A DNA stretch of 27,124 nucleotides from Clostridiales bacterium (GTDB lineage Bacteria; Bacillota; Clostridia; Oscillospirales; Oscillospiraceae), in assembly GCA_902363045.1 (NCBI GenBank), contig CABIYX010000039.1, forward strand, positions 1 through 27,124, written 5' to 3'. Within the stretch, counting starts at the first letter, position 1. Each line of letters begins with the position of its first letter. Of the stretch, positions 1 through 7,291 are shown in pieces. The notes under the pieces are model-generated. The model made no database searches. It had not been told where the DNA came from and worked only from the letters and a program-made list of their open reading frames with translations. Position numbers and translations under genes: made by a program.

Positions 1-82
1 TAGAAGCCCAGTTCAGTACAGGACCGAACTGGGCTTCTGTTAGCTGCGCTTTTTTGTGTCTACTTTTACTTGACAGATGCAG
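1..82 (+). repeat. Left copy of a perfect 82-bp terminal inverted repeat
   Basis: Every base of this stretch is found as its reverse complement at 27038-27119. The repeat holds a 13-bp hairpin (arms 2-14 and 26-38), a T-run at 50-55, and a TTGACA hexamer at 70-75 pointing into the window. Identity ends after base 82. A hairpin terminator followed by an outward-pointing -35 box is typical of the end of an insertion sequence, so this may be the edge of a multicopy element lying mostly outside the window. An invertible-segment boundary is the alternative. No transposase gene is visible. Confidence 0.9.
2..55 (+). terminator. Hairpin terminator-like structure inside the left repeat
   Basis: Bases 2-14 pair perfectly with 26-38 (13 bp, 11-nt loop). 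A short AGC/GCT hairpin at 42-50 and six T follow. It would stop transcription entering from the left. The T-run is about 11 nt from the main stem, so it may be an imperfect terminator. Confidence 0.45.
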
Positions 83-139
83 AGATAAAAAATTTTGCTC
101 CCGCTGAGATTTTTGGGCCGGCTGATGGATATTCCTTTA

Positions 140-153
140 TGAAAGGCCTTTCA
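140..153. promoter_or_regulatory. 14-bp perfect palindrome upstream of the ECF sigma gene
   Basis: TGAAAGGCCTTTCA equals its own reverse complement. It lies 15 bp before the ribosome binding site of the sigma-factor gene and could be an operator, or a hairpin at the mRNA start. No matching regulator is recognised. Confidence 0.35.
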
Positions 154-167
154 AAGCGAACCAAACG

Positions 168-177
168 AGGAGGTGAT
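168..177 (+). promoter_or_regulatory. Strong Shine-Dalgarno that fixes a TTG start
   Basis: The stretch contains GGAGGTGATC (169-178), fully complementary to the 16S rRNA 3' end. It is correctly spaced for the TTG at 183, and no ATG lies nearby in that frame. Confidence 0.7.
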
Positions 178-182
178 CCGAG

Positions 183-701
183 TTGACCGAGGAGACGTTT
201 GCCCGGGCGGTCCGGACCTATGGCGACACCGTGTACCGGGTCGCGTTCCACGCGCTGAATAGCCGTGAGGACGCGGAGGATGTGACGCAGACTGTCATGC
301 TGAAGCTCTTTGAGTACGGCAAGGAATTTGAGAGCGAGGCGCATTTGAAGCACTGGCTGCTGCGGGTGTCGGTCAATGAGAGCCGCAAGCTCCTGCGCTC
401 CTTCTGGCGGCGTGTCTCCGTCCCACTGGACGACTGGCGCGAGCTGGCGGCCCCGGAGCATGGGGAACGGGCGGAGCTGCTGGAGGCGGTGATGGCGCTG
501 GAGCCGAAATACCGGCTGGCCATTTATCTCTACTACTATGAAGGACTGACGGTGGCCGAGACGGCAGCCGCTATGAGAGCCAATCCATCCACGGTGCAGA
601 CCTGGCTGCTCCGGGCCAGGGCCCGGTTGAGGCACGCGCTGGATGAGGAGGCGGAGGATCGGGAGGGAAGCGTCTATGTTCGACCCCAGGGAATATCGTG
701 A
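183..701 (+). CDS. ECF-type RNA polymerase sigma factor
   Basis: This 172-aa protein has the two-domain layout of group 4 (ECF) sigma factors. Sigma-2 covers about residues 5-72, with the DAEDVTQTVMLKL core-binding helix at 30-42 and the HWLLRVSVNESRKLL promoter-melting segment. Sigma-4 covers about 98-150, with the YEGLTVAETA helix-turn-helix and the VQTWLLRARARLR recognition helix. It would direct RNA polymerase to a small stress or envelope regulon. The TTG start follows an almost perfect ribosome binding site. The 3' end overlaps the next gene by 26 bp, as is usual for a sigma/anti-sigma pair. The inducing signal and targets cannot be read from the sequence. Confidence 0.93.
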   Translation: MTEETFARAVRTYGDTVYRVAFHALNSREDAEDVTQTVMLKLFEYGKEFESEAHLKHWLLRVSVNESRKLLRSFWRRVSVPLDDWRELAAPEHGERAELLEAVMALEPKYRLAIYLYYYEGLTVAETAAAMRANPSTVQTWLLRARARLRHALDEEAEDREGSVYVRPQGIS

Positions 702-1311
702 AGTATGCCGGGAGCTGCGGGCTCCTGAGAAAAAAATAGAGGAGATCATTGCTATGACAGAACAGCGCACTCATAGGAGACGGTTCCGCGCGCTGGGAAC
801 CGGCCTGGCGGTCTGTGCCGCCGCCGCTACCATGGTGGTGGGGGTGGCCGCCGCCAACCCGGAGGCCGCGCAGGAATTTTTTGCCCACATCACCTCAGTC
901 GTGACAGTGGGTGAGTTCCGGCGGGACCTGACCACAGAGGAGGGCGAGCAGGTCACAGTGCTGGAGCTGCCCCAGGCCACGGTGGAAAACCGGGAGGGAC
1001 GGGCCATCCTGGTGGTGGACGGAGAGGAGACCGACGTCACAGACCAGTTGGAGAGCACGGGCCGCTATACCTGTACGGCGTCCTCTGACGGGACGCAGGT
1101 GGCCATCACGGTGGAGGGAAGCGCCGCGGAGTGGACGCTGACCACGGAGGTGAAAACTGCGGACGGGCTGGTCTATACCCTTTCCAGCGATTCGGATGGG
1201 AACAGCGGGACTCACTTCGACGGAGCGGAAGGGGATACAGAGACCGCCGTCTCCACCTATGACGGGTCGAGCTTTGCTAAGCCCCGTTCAGAGGGGGAGC
1301 TGGAGCGCTGA
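676..1311 (+). CDS. Membrane-anchored protein, probable anti-sigma factor
   Basis: This 211-aa protein starts inside the sigma gene; the ATG at 676 follows GGGAGGGA with normal spacing, and the open frame upstream (to 643) lacks such a site. Residues 1-38 are charged and cytoplasmic, 39-60 form one hydrophobic Ala/Val-rich helix, and about 150 residues follow outside the cell, rich in Thr, Glu and Asp. This single-pass architecture and the overlap with an ECF sigma gene are the basis for calling it the anti-sigma factor. No zinc-binding (ZAS) motif or named extracellular domain is recognised, so the mechanism of sigma binding and the signal are unknown. A hairpin terminator follows directly. 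Confidence 0.7.
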   Translation: MFDPREYREVCRELRAPEKKIEEIIAMTEQRTHRRRFRALGTGLAVCAAAATMVVGVAAANPEAAQEFFAHITSVVTVGEFRRDLTTEEGEQVTVLELPQATVENREGRAILVVDGEETDVTDQLESTGRYTCTASSDGTQVAITVEGSAAEWTLTTEVKTADGLVYTLSSDSDGNSGTHFDGAEGDTETAVSTYDGSSFAKPRSEGELER

Positions 1312-1318
1312 GAGCAAT

Positions 1319-1351
1319 GAGGCGTGTGCCGGGGGCACACGCCTCTGCTTT
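1319..1351 (+). terminator. Rho-independent terminator after the sigma/anti-sigma pair
   Basis: A perfect 12-bp GC-rich stem (1319-1330 with 1334-1345) has a 3-nt loop and is followed by CTGCTTTT. It begins 7 bp after the stop codon. Confidence 0.85.
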
Positions 1352-1378
1352 TGCGGAGAGAAGGCCCAAAGCCGGCGG

Positions 1379-1407
1379 TTGTATTTTTTCTGCCCAGACT
1401 TTATAAT
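1379..1407 (+). promoter_or_regulatory. Sigma-A promoter for the lipoprotein gene
   Basis: TTGTAT (1379-1384), a 17-bp spacer and TATAAT (1402-1407) lie 48 bp upstream of the lipoprotein start. Confidence 0.8.
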
Positions 1408-1455
1408 AGAGGCAGCAGACGTCCGGACGCGGAGCCGGACAGAAGGAGGGGCCTC

Positions 1456-1962
1456 ATGAAGAAGAGAGGGTGGATCGCGGGACTGGCGGCGCTGATGCTG
1501 CTGTCCGGCTGCGGAGCGTTCCCGGAGGAGGGGAGCGGAGTGACGGAGACCCTGTTGGGGGAGCCGTTTTCCACGCGGTGGTTTGACTGCGCGGCAGAGG
1601 AGGCGGAGTCCCGGAAGTCCTATGAGGGCTATACAGCCGCCAGTGGGAACAAGCTGGTGGTGGTGGAGCTGGAACTGAAGAATACCTTCCATGAGGCGGT
1701 CTCCATGTATGACACGGATTTTCAGCTGTACTGGGGGGACTGCGGCCCAGATGAGTGGGCCATGCCCCTGGAGCCCCTTTGCGAAAACCAGCTGCCCCGG
1801 GAGTATGACCTGGAGCCTGGAAAGTCCCGGGAGGGGCAGCTGGTGTATGAGGTGCCCCAGGAGGAGACGGAATTTGCGCTGGCCTTTCTGGAGCTGATCG
1901 AGAACGGCACCGAGGAGGGGGAGGAGGGAAACCTGTTCCTGACCCGCTTCACGGTGGAGTGA
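1456..1962 (+). CDS. DUF4352-like lipoprotein
   Basis: This 168-aa protein has a lipoprotein signal: basic MKKRGW, a hydrophobic stretch and the lipobox LLSGCG, so it is probably lipidated and anchored on the outer face of the membrane. The mature part shows the DUF4352-like immunoglobulin-type pattern: GNKLVVVELELKNT, then YDTDFQLYW, then LEPGKSREGQLVYEVP near the end. Members of this fold are common in Firmicute lipoproteins and their roles are mostly unknown. The ATG at 1456 follows AAGGAGGGG; the open frame extends upstream to 1324 but has no signal there. It has its own promoter, and its position after the sigma/anti-sigma pair suggests, without proof, that it may be a regulon member. 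Confidence 0.75.
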   Translation: MKKRGWIAGLAALMLLSGCGAFPEEGSGVTETLLGEPFSTRWFDCAAEEAESRKSYEGYTAASGNKLVVVELELKNTFHEAVSMYDTDFQLYWGDCGPDEWAMPLEPLCENQLPREYDLEPGKSREGQLVYEVPQEETEFALAFLELIENGTEEGEEGNLFLTRFTVE

Positions 1963-1985
1963 GCGGGAAGAATATCGGAGGCGGC

Positions 1986-2014
1986 TTGCTTTTTTCTGCC
2001 AACCGCGGTATGAT
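1986..2014 (+). promoter_or_regulatory. Sigma-A promoter for the tatD operon
   Basis: TTGCTT (1986-1991), a 17-bp spacer and TATGAT (2009-2014) precede the tatD start by 68 bp. Confidence 0.7.
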
Positions 2015-2082
2015 AGTGGCTGAAACAGAAGCCGCGCGGCCGGCCCCCGGGGGCGGCGGGCGCGGAGGAAGAGGAGCCTGTC

Positions 2083-2853
2083 ATGCGTTTATTTGATACC
2101 CATGCCCACTATGATTCCGGGGCGTTCAACGGCGACCGTCTGGAGACGCTGGCCGCCATGCCGGAGCAGGGAGTGGAGCTGATCCTGAATCCGGGCTGCG
2201 ACCTGGAGAGCTCCCGAACCGCCGTCGCCCTGGCGGAACAGTTTCCCTTTGTCTACGCCGCCGTGGGGGTCCATCCCTCCGACTGCGGGGCGTGGGAGGA
2301 TAGCTGGCTGGAGCAGCTGCGCGCTCTGGCCGCCCACCCCAGGGTGAGGGCCATTGGAGAGATCGGCCTGGACTACTACTGGAAGGACAATCCTCCAAAG
2401 GAACTTCAGCGGAAGGTGTTTGCCCGACAGCTGGAGCTGGCGGCGGAGCTGGACCTCCCGGTCATCGTCCATGACCGGGAGGCCCACCAGGACTGCCTGG
2501 AGGTGGTCCGTGCCCATCCGGAGGTCCGGGGGGTGTACCACTGCTACTCCGGGAGCCTGGAGGACGCCAAGGTGCTGGTGAAGCTGGGCTGGATGCTGTC
2601 CTTCACCGGCGTCATCACCTATAAAAACGCCAGAAAGGCCCTGGAGGTCATCCAGTGGCTGCCCATGGACCGGATCATGGTGGAGACCGACTCCCCCTAT
2701 CTCACGCCGGAGCCCTTCCGGGGCAAGCGCAACGACTCGGGGAAGGTCCATCTGGTGGCCGAGGCCATCGCCCGGGTGAAGGGCATGGACCCGGAGGAGG
2801 CAGCCAAGATCACACTGGAAAACGGAAAGCGGTTCTTCCGCATTGAAATTTGA
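2083..2853 (+). CDS. tatD: TatD-family metal-dependent hydrolase (DNase)
   Basis: This 256-aa protein is full length for the family and has the amidohydrolase-type TIM barrel metal ligands in order: DTHAH (residues 5-9), Glu93 in AIGEIGLDY, His130 in VIVHD, His153 in YHCYSG and Asp203 in VETDSPYL. TatD enzymes are cytoplasmic Mg2+-dependent 3'-5' nucleases linked to DNA repair and RNA quality control. The natural substrate in this group is not settled. The ATG at 2083 follows GGAGGAAGAGGAG. The radical SAM gene starts 18 bp after its stop, so the two are almost certainly co-transcribed. Confidence 0.95.
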   Translation: MRLFDTHAHYDSGAFNGDRLETLAAMPEQGVELILNPGCDLESSRTAVALAEQFPFVYAAVGVHPSDCGAWEDSWLEQLRALAAHPRVRAIGEIGLDYYWKDNPPKELQRKVFARQLELAAELDLPVIVHDREAHQDCLEVVRAHPEVRGVYHCYSGSLEDAKVLVKLGWMLSFTGVITYKNARKALEVIQWLPMDRIMVETDSPYLTPEPFRGKRNDSGKVHLVAEAIARVKGMDPEEAAKITLENGKRFFRIEI

Positions 2854-2871
2854 AGAAGGAGGCGGGATGGT

Positions 2872-3492
2872 ATGACCATCACCTATGAATATGAGGGCGC
2901 GCTGTATGTGAACCTCACCAACAAGTGCAACTGCAACTGCGAATTCTGCCTGCGCCACGGGAGAAAGGAGGGCTCCATCTATACGGAGGACTCCCTCTGG
3001 CTGGAGCGGGAGCCCACCCGGCAGGAGGCGCTGGACAGCTTCCTCAGCCGGGATGTGTGCGCCTATCGGGAGATCGTTTTCTGCGGCTATGGAGAGCCTA
3101 CCTACCGCATTGAGGACATCCTCTGGCTGGTGGACCGGCTGAAGGAGCGCTTCGGCGGGCAGCTGCCCCCGGTGCGCATCAACACCAACGGTCACGCCAA
3201 CCTGATCCACGGACGGGACGTGGTCCCGGAGTTGAAGGGCCGGATCAACACCCTCTCCATCTCCCTCAACGCCAACAACGCCGCGGATTACACGGCGCTG
3301 TGCCACCCGGTCCAGGGGGAGGCGGCCTATCAGGCCATGCTGGACTTTGCCAGAGAGGCCAAGGACTATGTCCCTCATGTGGTCTTTACTGTGGTGGATA
3401 AGGGGACCGCTCCCGAGGAGATCGAGGAGAGCCGCCGCATTGCAGAGGGCTTGGGGGTCCAACTCCGGGTCCGCAGCTACATTGATTCCTGA
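2872..3492 (+). CDS. TatD-linked radical SAM protein
   Basis: This 206-aa protein carries the radical SAM cluster motif CX3CX2C at Cys19, Cys23 and Cys26 (KCNCNCEFC), which binds the 4Fe-4S cluster that cleaves S-adenosylmethionine. Further expected motifs are FCGYGEPT (the GGE-like SAM contact), RINTNGHAN and LSISLNA. It ends after the core barrel without an extra SPASM or auxiliary-cluster domain, so it is a minimal enzyme. Its size and place directly behind tatD fit the family known as tatD_link_rSAM (TIGR04038), whose reaction is unknown. The ATG at 2872 follows AAGGAGGCGGG. Shared transcription with tatD suggests a linked role in nucleic-acid processing or repair; this is inference. Confidence 0.88.
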   Translation: MTITYEYEGALYVNLTNKCNCNCEFCLRHGRKEGSIYTEDSLWLEREPTRQEALDSFLSRDVCAYREIVFCGYGEPTYRIEDILWLVDRLKERFGGQLPPVRINTNGHANLIHGRDVVPELKGRINTLSISLNANNAADYTALCHPVQGEAAYQAMLDFAREAKDYVPHVVFTVVDKGTAPEEIEESRRIAEGLGVQLRVRSYIDS

Positions 3493-3505
3493 TGGAAGAA
3501 ACGAT

Positions 3506-3569
3506 AAAACGCTCCCCTCGGGCGGACAGCAGAAGAAGTGCTGCCTCCGCCCGAGGGGAGCGTTTTTTG
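3506..3569. terminator. Bidirectional terminator between convergent genes
   Basis: A 21-bp perfect stem (3506-3526 with 3546-3566) begins with A4 and ends with a T-run to 3568, and a nested CAGCA/TGCTG stem sits inside. It serves the radical SAM gene on the plus strand and the thioesterase on the minus strand. Confidence 0.92.
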
Positions 3570-3587
3570 TCTCCGGAACGAGCCAGG

Positions 3588-4001
3588 TCAAATGTCTCGG
3601 TCAAACATAAAAAATGTGAAGGTCCCCGTGGCCACCAGGGCCTCCGCGCTGTTGCGGAGCTCCACCTGGATAACGGACAGGGTGTGTCCCTCCTTTTTGG
3701 GGACCGCCGTGCAGGTGATCCGGTCTCCGTCCGCCGGCCGCAGGAACTCCATGGAGCTGCCTGAGGTCACGCAGGCGCGCCCGCGGGCGCAGGCGCAGCA
3801 GCCCGCTACCGTATCCGCCAGAGTGGCCAGCGCCCCGCCGTGGACCTTTCCGTGGGGATTGATGCTGTCCGGCCCCACGGTCAGGATACCCTCCGCCCGG
3901 CCGGGCTCCACATGGGTGACCTCCACACCGCTCTCATGGGAGAACTGGTGGGGGCGGTTGGTCAGCTCGCGGATCCAATGCGGATCTGTCTGTCCGTTCA
4001 T
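3588..4001 (-). CDS. PaaI-type hotdog-fold thioesterase
   Basis: This 137-aa protein has the PaaI/4HBT signature: NPHGKVHGGALATLADT at about residues 48-64, with the HGG turn and the acidic residue used in catalysis, followed by SSMEFLRPADGDRITC and a final beta strand. Such enzymes hydrolyse acyl-CoA thioesters, often aromatic or stray acyl-CoAs; the substrate cannot be told from sequence. The open frame continues upstream to 4397, but the ATG at 4001 has AGGAGG 11 nt before it and homology begins there, so the longer form is rejected. It is a single gene, convergent with the tatD operon. Confidence 0.88.
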   Translation of the reverse strand: MNGQTDPHWIRELTNRPHQFSHESGVEVTHVEPGRAEGILTVGPDSINPHGKVHGGALATLADTVAGCCACARGRACVTSGSSMEFLRPADGDRITCTAVPKKEGHTLSVIQVELRNSAEALVATGTFTFFMFDRDI

Positions 4002-4038
4002 TTCTATATATGCCTCCTGTGATCCAAATGTGGCATCC

Positions 4039-4067
4039 AGTGTATCACAACGGCCTGGGTTCCGCAA
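4039..4067 (-). promoter_or_regulatory. Probable promoter for the thioesterase gene
   Basis: On the minus strand, TTGCGG (4067-4062), a 17-bp spacer and TACACT (4044-4039) lie about 40 bp upstream of the start codon. Confidence 0.5.
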
Positions 4068-4221
4068 GGGGGCGGCGGACCTTGAAGCTGTTTTTTGGGA
4101 CAGGGAGCGGGCGCTTCGCTTACCGCTGAAAAGGCGGGGGAGAAGCCGCTGGATCCGCGGATCCCGTAAAAATTTGCGCAGGAGATGCGGAATGTCCTGC
4201 ATGAGGATCCGCAGATAAAAG

Positions 4222-4245
4222 TTTACAATTTGTACAAACTGTAAA
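4222..4245. promoter_or_regulatory. 24-bp near-perfect palindrome, operator candidate
   Basis: The two 12-bp halves, TTTACAATTTGT and ACAAACTGTAAA, are reverse complements except for one pair. The centre is TTTGTACAAA. Size and symmetry fit a dimeric repressor site. It lies between the thioesterase and V-ATPase promoters and has no T-run behind it, so it is not a terminator. Confidence 0.5.
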
Positions 4246-4356
4246 AAAGATGAAAAAATAAGCGGGGACTTGAGGATTTTGTGGGAGAATGAAATGAAAA
4301 AGTCTTCTTTGCCGGAATGAGGGCGGAGGGATGGACGATGGAGAGGGAAAATTGCC

Positions 4357-4385
4357 TTGCATTTTAGGGCGATTTCGCCTACAAT
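4357..4385 (+). promoter_or_regulatory. Sigma-A promoter of the V-ATPase operon
   Basis: TTGCAT (4357-4362), a 17-bp spacer and TACAAT (4380-4385) lie about 60 bp before the first gene. Confidence 0.75.
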
Positions 4386-4393
4386 GAGGACAT

Positions 4394-4409
4394 ACAATCC
4401 AAGGATTGT
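4394..4409. promoter_or_regulatory. Inverted repeat at the V-ATPase transcription start
   Basis: ACAATCC-AA-GGATTGT is a perfect 7-bp inverted repeat with a 2-nt centre, placed where transcription should begin after the -10 box. It suits a repressor site; it could instead be a 5' mRNA hairpin. Confidence 0.4.
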
Positions 4410-4444
4410 CTGCTATGTTTCAAATGTAGGGTGGTGAGGTGTCA

Positions 4445-4759
4445 ATGGCAGTGGAAGCGATCCAACAGGTGACTGAGCTGGAGCAGACGGTGAAGCGGGA
4501 GAAAGAGACCGCGGCAGCCGAAAGCAAGCAGCGTGTCCTGGAGGCTCAGCGCTCCGCCCGGCGTCAGGTGGAGGAGTCCCGCCAGAACGCGGAGGCGGAG
4601 ACCCGGCAGATGATGGCGGAGGCGGAGCAGGAAGCGGCGAAATGGACCGCGTCTGTCCTGGAGCAGGCACGGCTGGACTGTGAGGAGAAAAAGCAGGAGG
4701 CCCGGAGCCAGCTGGATCAGGCGGTCGCTTTTCTGGTAGAAAAGGTTGTGAAAAGCTGA
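4445..4759 (+). CDS. ntpF: V-type ATPase subunit G/H (peripheral stalk)
   Basis: This 104-aa protein is nearly all alpha-helical coiled coil, rich in Glu, Ala, Gln and Arg with a regular heptad pattern, and has no transmembrane segment. It matches the small stalk subunit called G or H (AhaH, NtpF), which pairs with subunit E to form the peripheral stalk linking the catalytic head to subunit I. The start could be the GTG at 4439 or the ATG at 4445; the ATG is preferred because GAGGT precedes it closely. Its stop overlaps the start of subunit I (TGATG), implying coupled translation. Confidence 0.83.
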   Translation: MAVEAIQQVTELEQTVKREKETAAAESKQRVLEAQRSARRQVEESRQNAEAETRQMMAEAEQEAAKWTASVLEQARLDCEEKKQEARSQLDQAVAFLVEKVVKS

Positions 4760-6729
4760 TGGCGATTATCAAAATGAAGCGGCTGCGCCTGCTGGCGCTG
4801 CGGAGCGACCGGGAGGAGCTGCTGCACACCTTACAGCGGCTGGGCTGTGTGGAGATCAGCGAGCCGCCGGAGGCGGACGGACGTTCCGACGCGCCCCCAG
4901 GAGACTGGGAGGGGCCGCCCGCCGCCCTGGAGCTGCGGACGCCGGACGGCTCCGCCTTGGACCAGGCGCGGGAGGAGAAGCAGTCAGCGGAGCGGGCGCT
5001 GTCCGTGCTGGCCCGCCATGGGGCCAAAGGCCGGGGAATGCTTACCCCGCGGCCCCAGCTGACCGAGGAGGAGCTGTTTGAACCGGGCGCCTGCGCCGCG
5101 GGGACCCAGGCGGTGGAGGCGGTGCTCCGGAAAGACCGAGAGGCCGCCCTGCTTCAAACGGAGCAGGGGAAGCTGACCGCCCAGAAGGCGGCGCTGGCTC
5201 CCTGGCTGTCCCTGGACCTTCCGCTGGAGAGCGGCTCCACCCGCGAGATGCTGGTGCAGTTTGGCACTCTGACCGCCGCGCGCCCCCTGGAGGAGGCACA
5301 GCAGGCGGTGGAAAGGGCCAGCGAACTGGCCCAGCTGATCCAGGCCAGCGCCAGCCGGGAGGTGCGCTACTGCCTGCTTGTCTGCCACAAGAGCGCCCAG
5401 GAGGTGGTCCTGGAGGCCCTGCGGGACTTCGGCTGGTCCAGAGTCACATTGAATGGCTGGACCGGTACAGCCCGGGAAAATGACGCCCGTCTGGACCGGG
5501 AACTGTCCGAAAATGCGGAGCGGCTCCGGCAGACAGAGGAGGAACTGGCCGGTATGACCGGCCTGGCGGAGGACGTCCGCCGGGCCTCTGACCGGGCCTC
5601 GGTGCGCATTGACCGGGAGGAGAGCCGGGCCAGGCTCCGGGATACGGAGCAGACCTTCCTGCTCCAGGGGTGGATCCCCGCGGAGCAGTGGGAGGAGACG
5701 GAGCGGAAGCTGTCCGCCTACCCCTGCGCCTGGCAGGTGGAGGACCCGGCGGAGGAGGAGTACCCCCAGGTGCCGGTGAGCCTGAAAAACAACTGGCTCA
5801 CCCGCCCGCTGAATATGGTCACGGAGATGTATTCCCTGCCCGCCTACGGAACGGTGGATCCCAACCCCCTGATGGCCCCCTTCTTCATCCTGTTTTATGG
5901 TGTGATGATGGCCGACATGGGGTACGGACTGCTGATGATGCTGGCCTCTGTGGTGGTGCTGACCAAGGCGCGGCCGCAGAAGGGGATGCACGACTTTTTT
6001 GCCCTGCTTGGCCTGTGCGGTGTGAGCACCTTCTTTATGGGGGCGCTGACCGGCGGCTTCTTCGGGGACTTCATCCCCCAGCTGCTGAAGCTGCTGAATC
6101 CGGAGAGCACCTTCGTGTGGTTCTGGCCGCCCCTGTTCACCCCGCTGGACAACACCCTTCAGATCCTGATCGGCTCCATGGCCCTGGGCGTCGTCCAGAT
6201 CGTCACAGGCATGGCTGTCAGCTTCGTGCAGAAGCTCCGGAACGGGAAGTGGATGGACGCGGTGTGGGAGGAGGTCACCTGGTGGCTGGTCTTTGCCGGG
6301 ATCGCCCTGGCGGCGCTGGGGACGACCAACCTGGTCCTGTACGCCGGTGTGGCCATGGTGCTGGCCGGGCCGCTGATTACAGGAAAGGGCTTTGGAAAGC
6401 TCACCGGGATCTTCGGATCCCTTTACAACCATGTGACCGGCTATTTCGGCGACATCCTCTCCTATTCCCGTCTGATGGCTCTGATGCTGGCTGGCTCGGT
6501 CATCGCCCAGGTGTTCAACACATTGGGAGCCATCCCCGGGAACGTGGTCATCTTCGTGGTGATCTCCATAGTGGGCAACGCGCTGAACTTTGCCCTGAAC
6601 CTGTTGGGCTGCTATGTCCATGACCTGCGTCTCCAGTGTCTGGAGTACTTCGGAAAATTCTATGAGGACGGCGGAAGGCCCTTCCGTCCCCTGGATCTGA
6701 ACACAAAATACTACAACGTGGTCAAATAA
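4759..6729 (+). CDS. ntpI: V-type ATPase subunit I (membrane stator, a-subunit)
   Basis: This 656-aa protein is of normal length. The N-terminal 350 residues or so are soluble and coiled-coil rich and contact the peripheral stalks. From about residue 370 there are seven to eight membrane helices that form the ion half-channels next to the K ring. Arg571 in the helix DILSYSRLMALML corresponds to the essential arginine that faces the rotor glutamate in V-type a-subunits. It starts within the stop codon of the preceding stalk gene and has only a weak ribosome binding site, so translational coupling is likely. Subunit K follows after 15 bp. Confidence 0.95.
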   Translation: MAIIKMKRLRLLALRSDREELLHTLQRLGCVEISEPPEADGRSDAPPGDWEGPPAALELRTPDGSALDQAREEKQSAERALSVLARHGAKGRGMLTPRPQLTEEELFEPGACAAGTQAVEAVLRKDREAALLQTEQGKLTAQKAALAPWLSLDLPLESGSTREMLVQFGTLTAARPLEEAQQAVERASELAQLIQASASREVRYCLLVCHKSAQEVVLEALRDFGWSRVTLNGWTGTARENDARLDRELSENAERLRQTEEELAGMTGLAEDVRRASDRASVRIDREESRARLRDTEQTFLLQGWIPAEQWEETERKLSAYPCAWQVEDPAEEEYPQVPVSLKNNWLTRPLNMVTEMYSLPAYGTVDPNPLMAPFFILFYGVMMADMGYGLLMMLASVVVLTKARPQKGMHDFFALLGLCGVSTFFMGALTGGFFGDFIPQLLKLLNPESTFVWFWPPLFTPLDNTLQILIGSMALGVVQIVTGMAVSFVQKLRNGKWMDAVWEEVTWWLVFAGIALAALGTTNLVLYAGVAMVLAGPLITGKGFGKLTGIFGSLYNHVTGYFGDILSYSRLMALMLAGSVIAQVFNTLGAIPGNVVIFVVISIVGNALNFALNLLGCYVHDLRLQCLEYFGKFYEDGGRPFRPLDLNTKYYNVVK

Positions 6730-7278
<549 letters not shown>

Positions 7279-7291
7279 GGGAGCGGCGCGT

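Larger units (their letters stand above)
4002..4444. other. 443-bp non-coding region between thioesterase and V-ATPase operon
   Basis: This gap holds the thioesterase promoter on the minus strand, a perfect 14-bp GGATCCGCGGATCC palindrome at 4151-4164, a 24-bp near-perfect AT-rich palindrome (4222-4245) and the ATPase promoter (4357-4385) with an inverted repeat at its start site. I see no convincing gene: the minus-strand open frame through it lacks a ribosome binding site and family resemblance. Confidence 0.6.

Noticed and set aside
643..675. Upstream start for the anti-sigma gene
   Set aside because: The ATG at 643 would add an Arg-rich stretch with no binding site; the ATG at 676 has GGGAGGGA at proper spacing.
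4002..4397. N-terminal extension of the thioesterase or a separate minus-strand gene in the gap
   Set aside because: The frame stays open to 4397, but it crosses the palindrome and promoter region and has no binding site; the AGGAGG site and the family N-terminus both fit the start at 4001.
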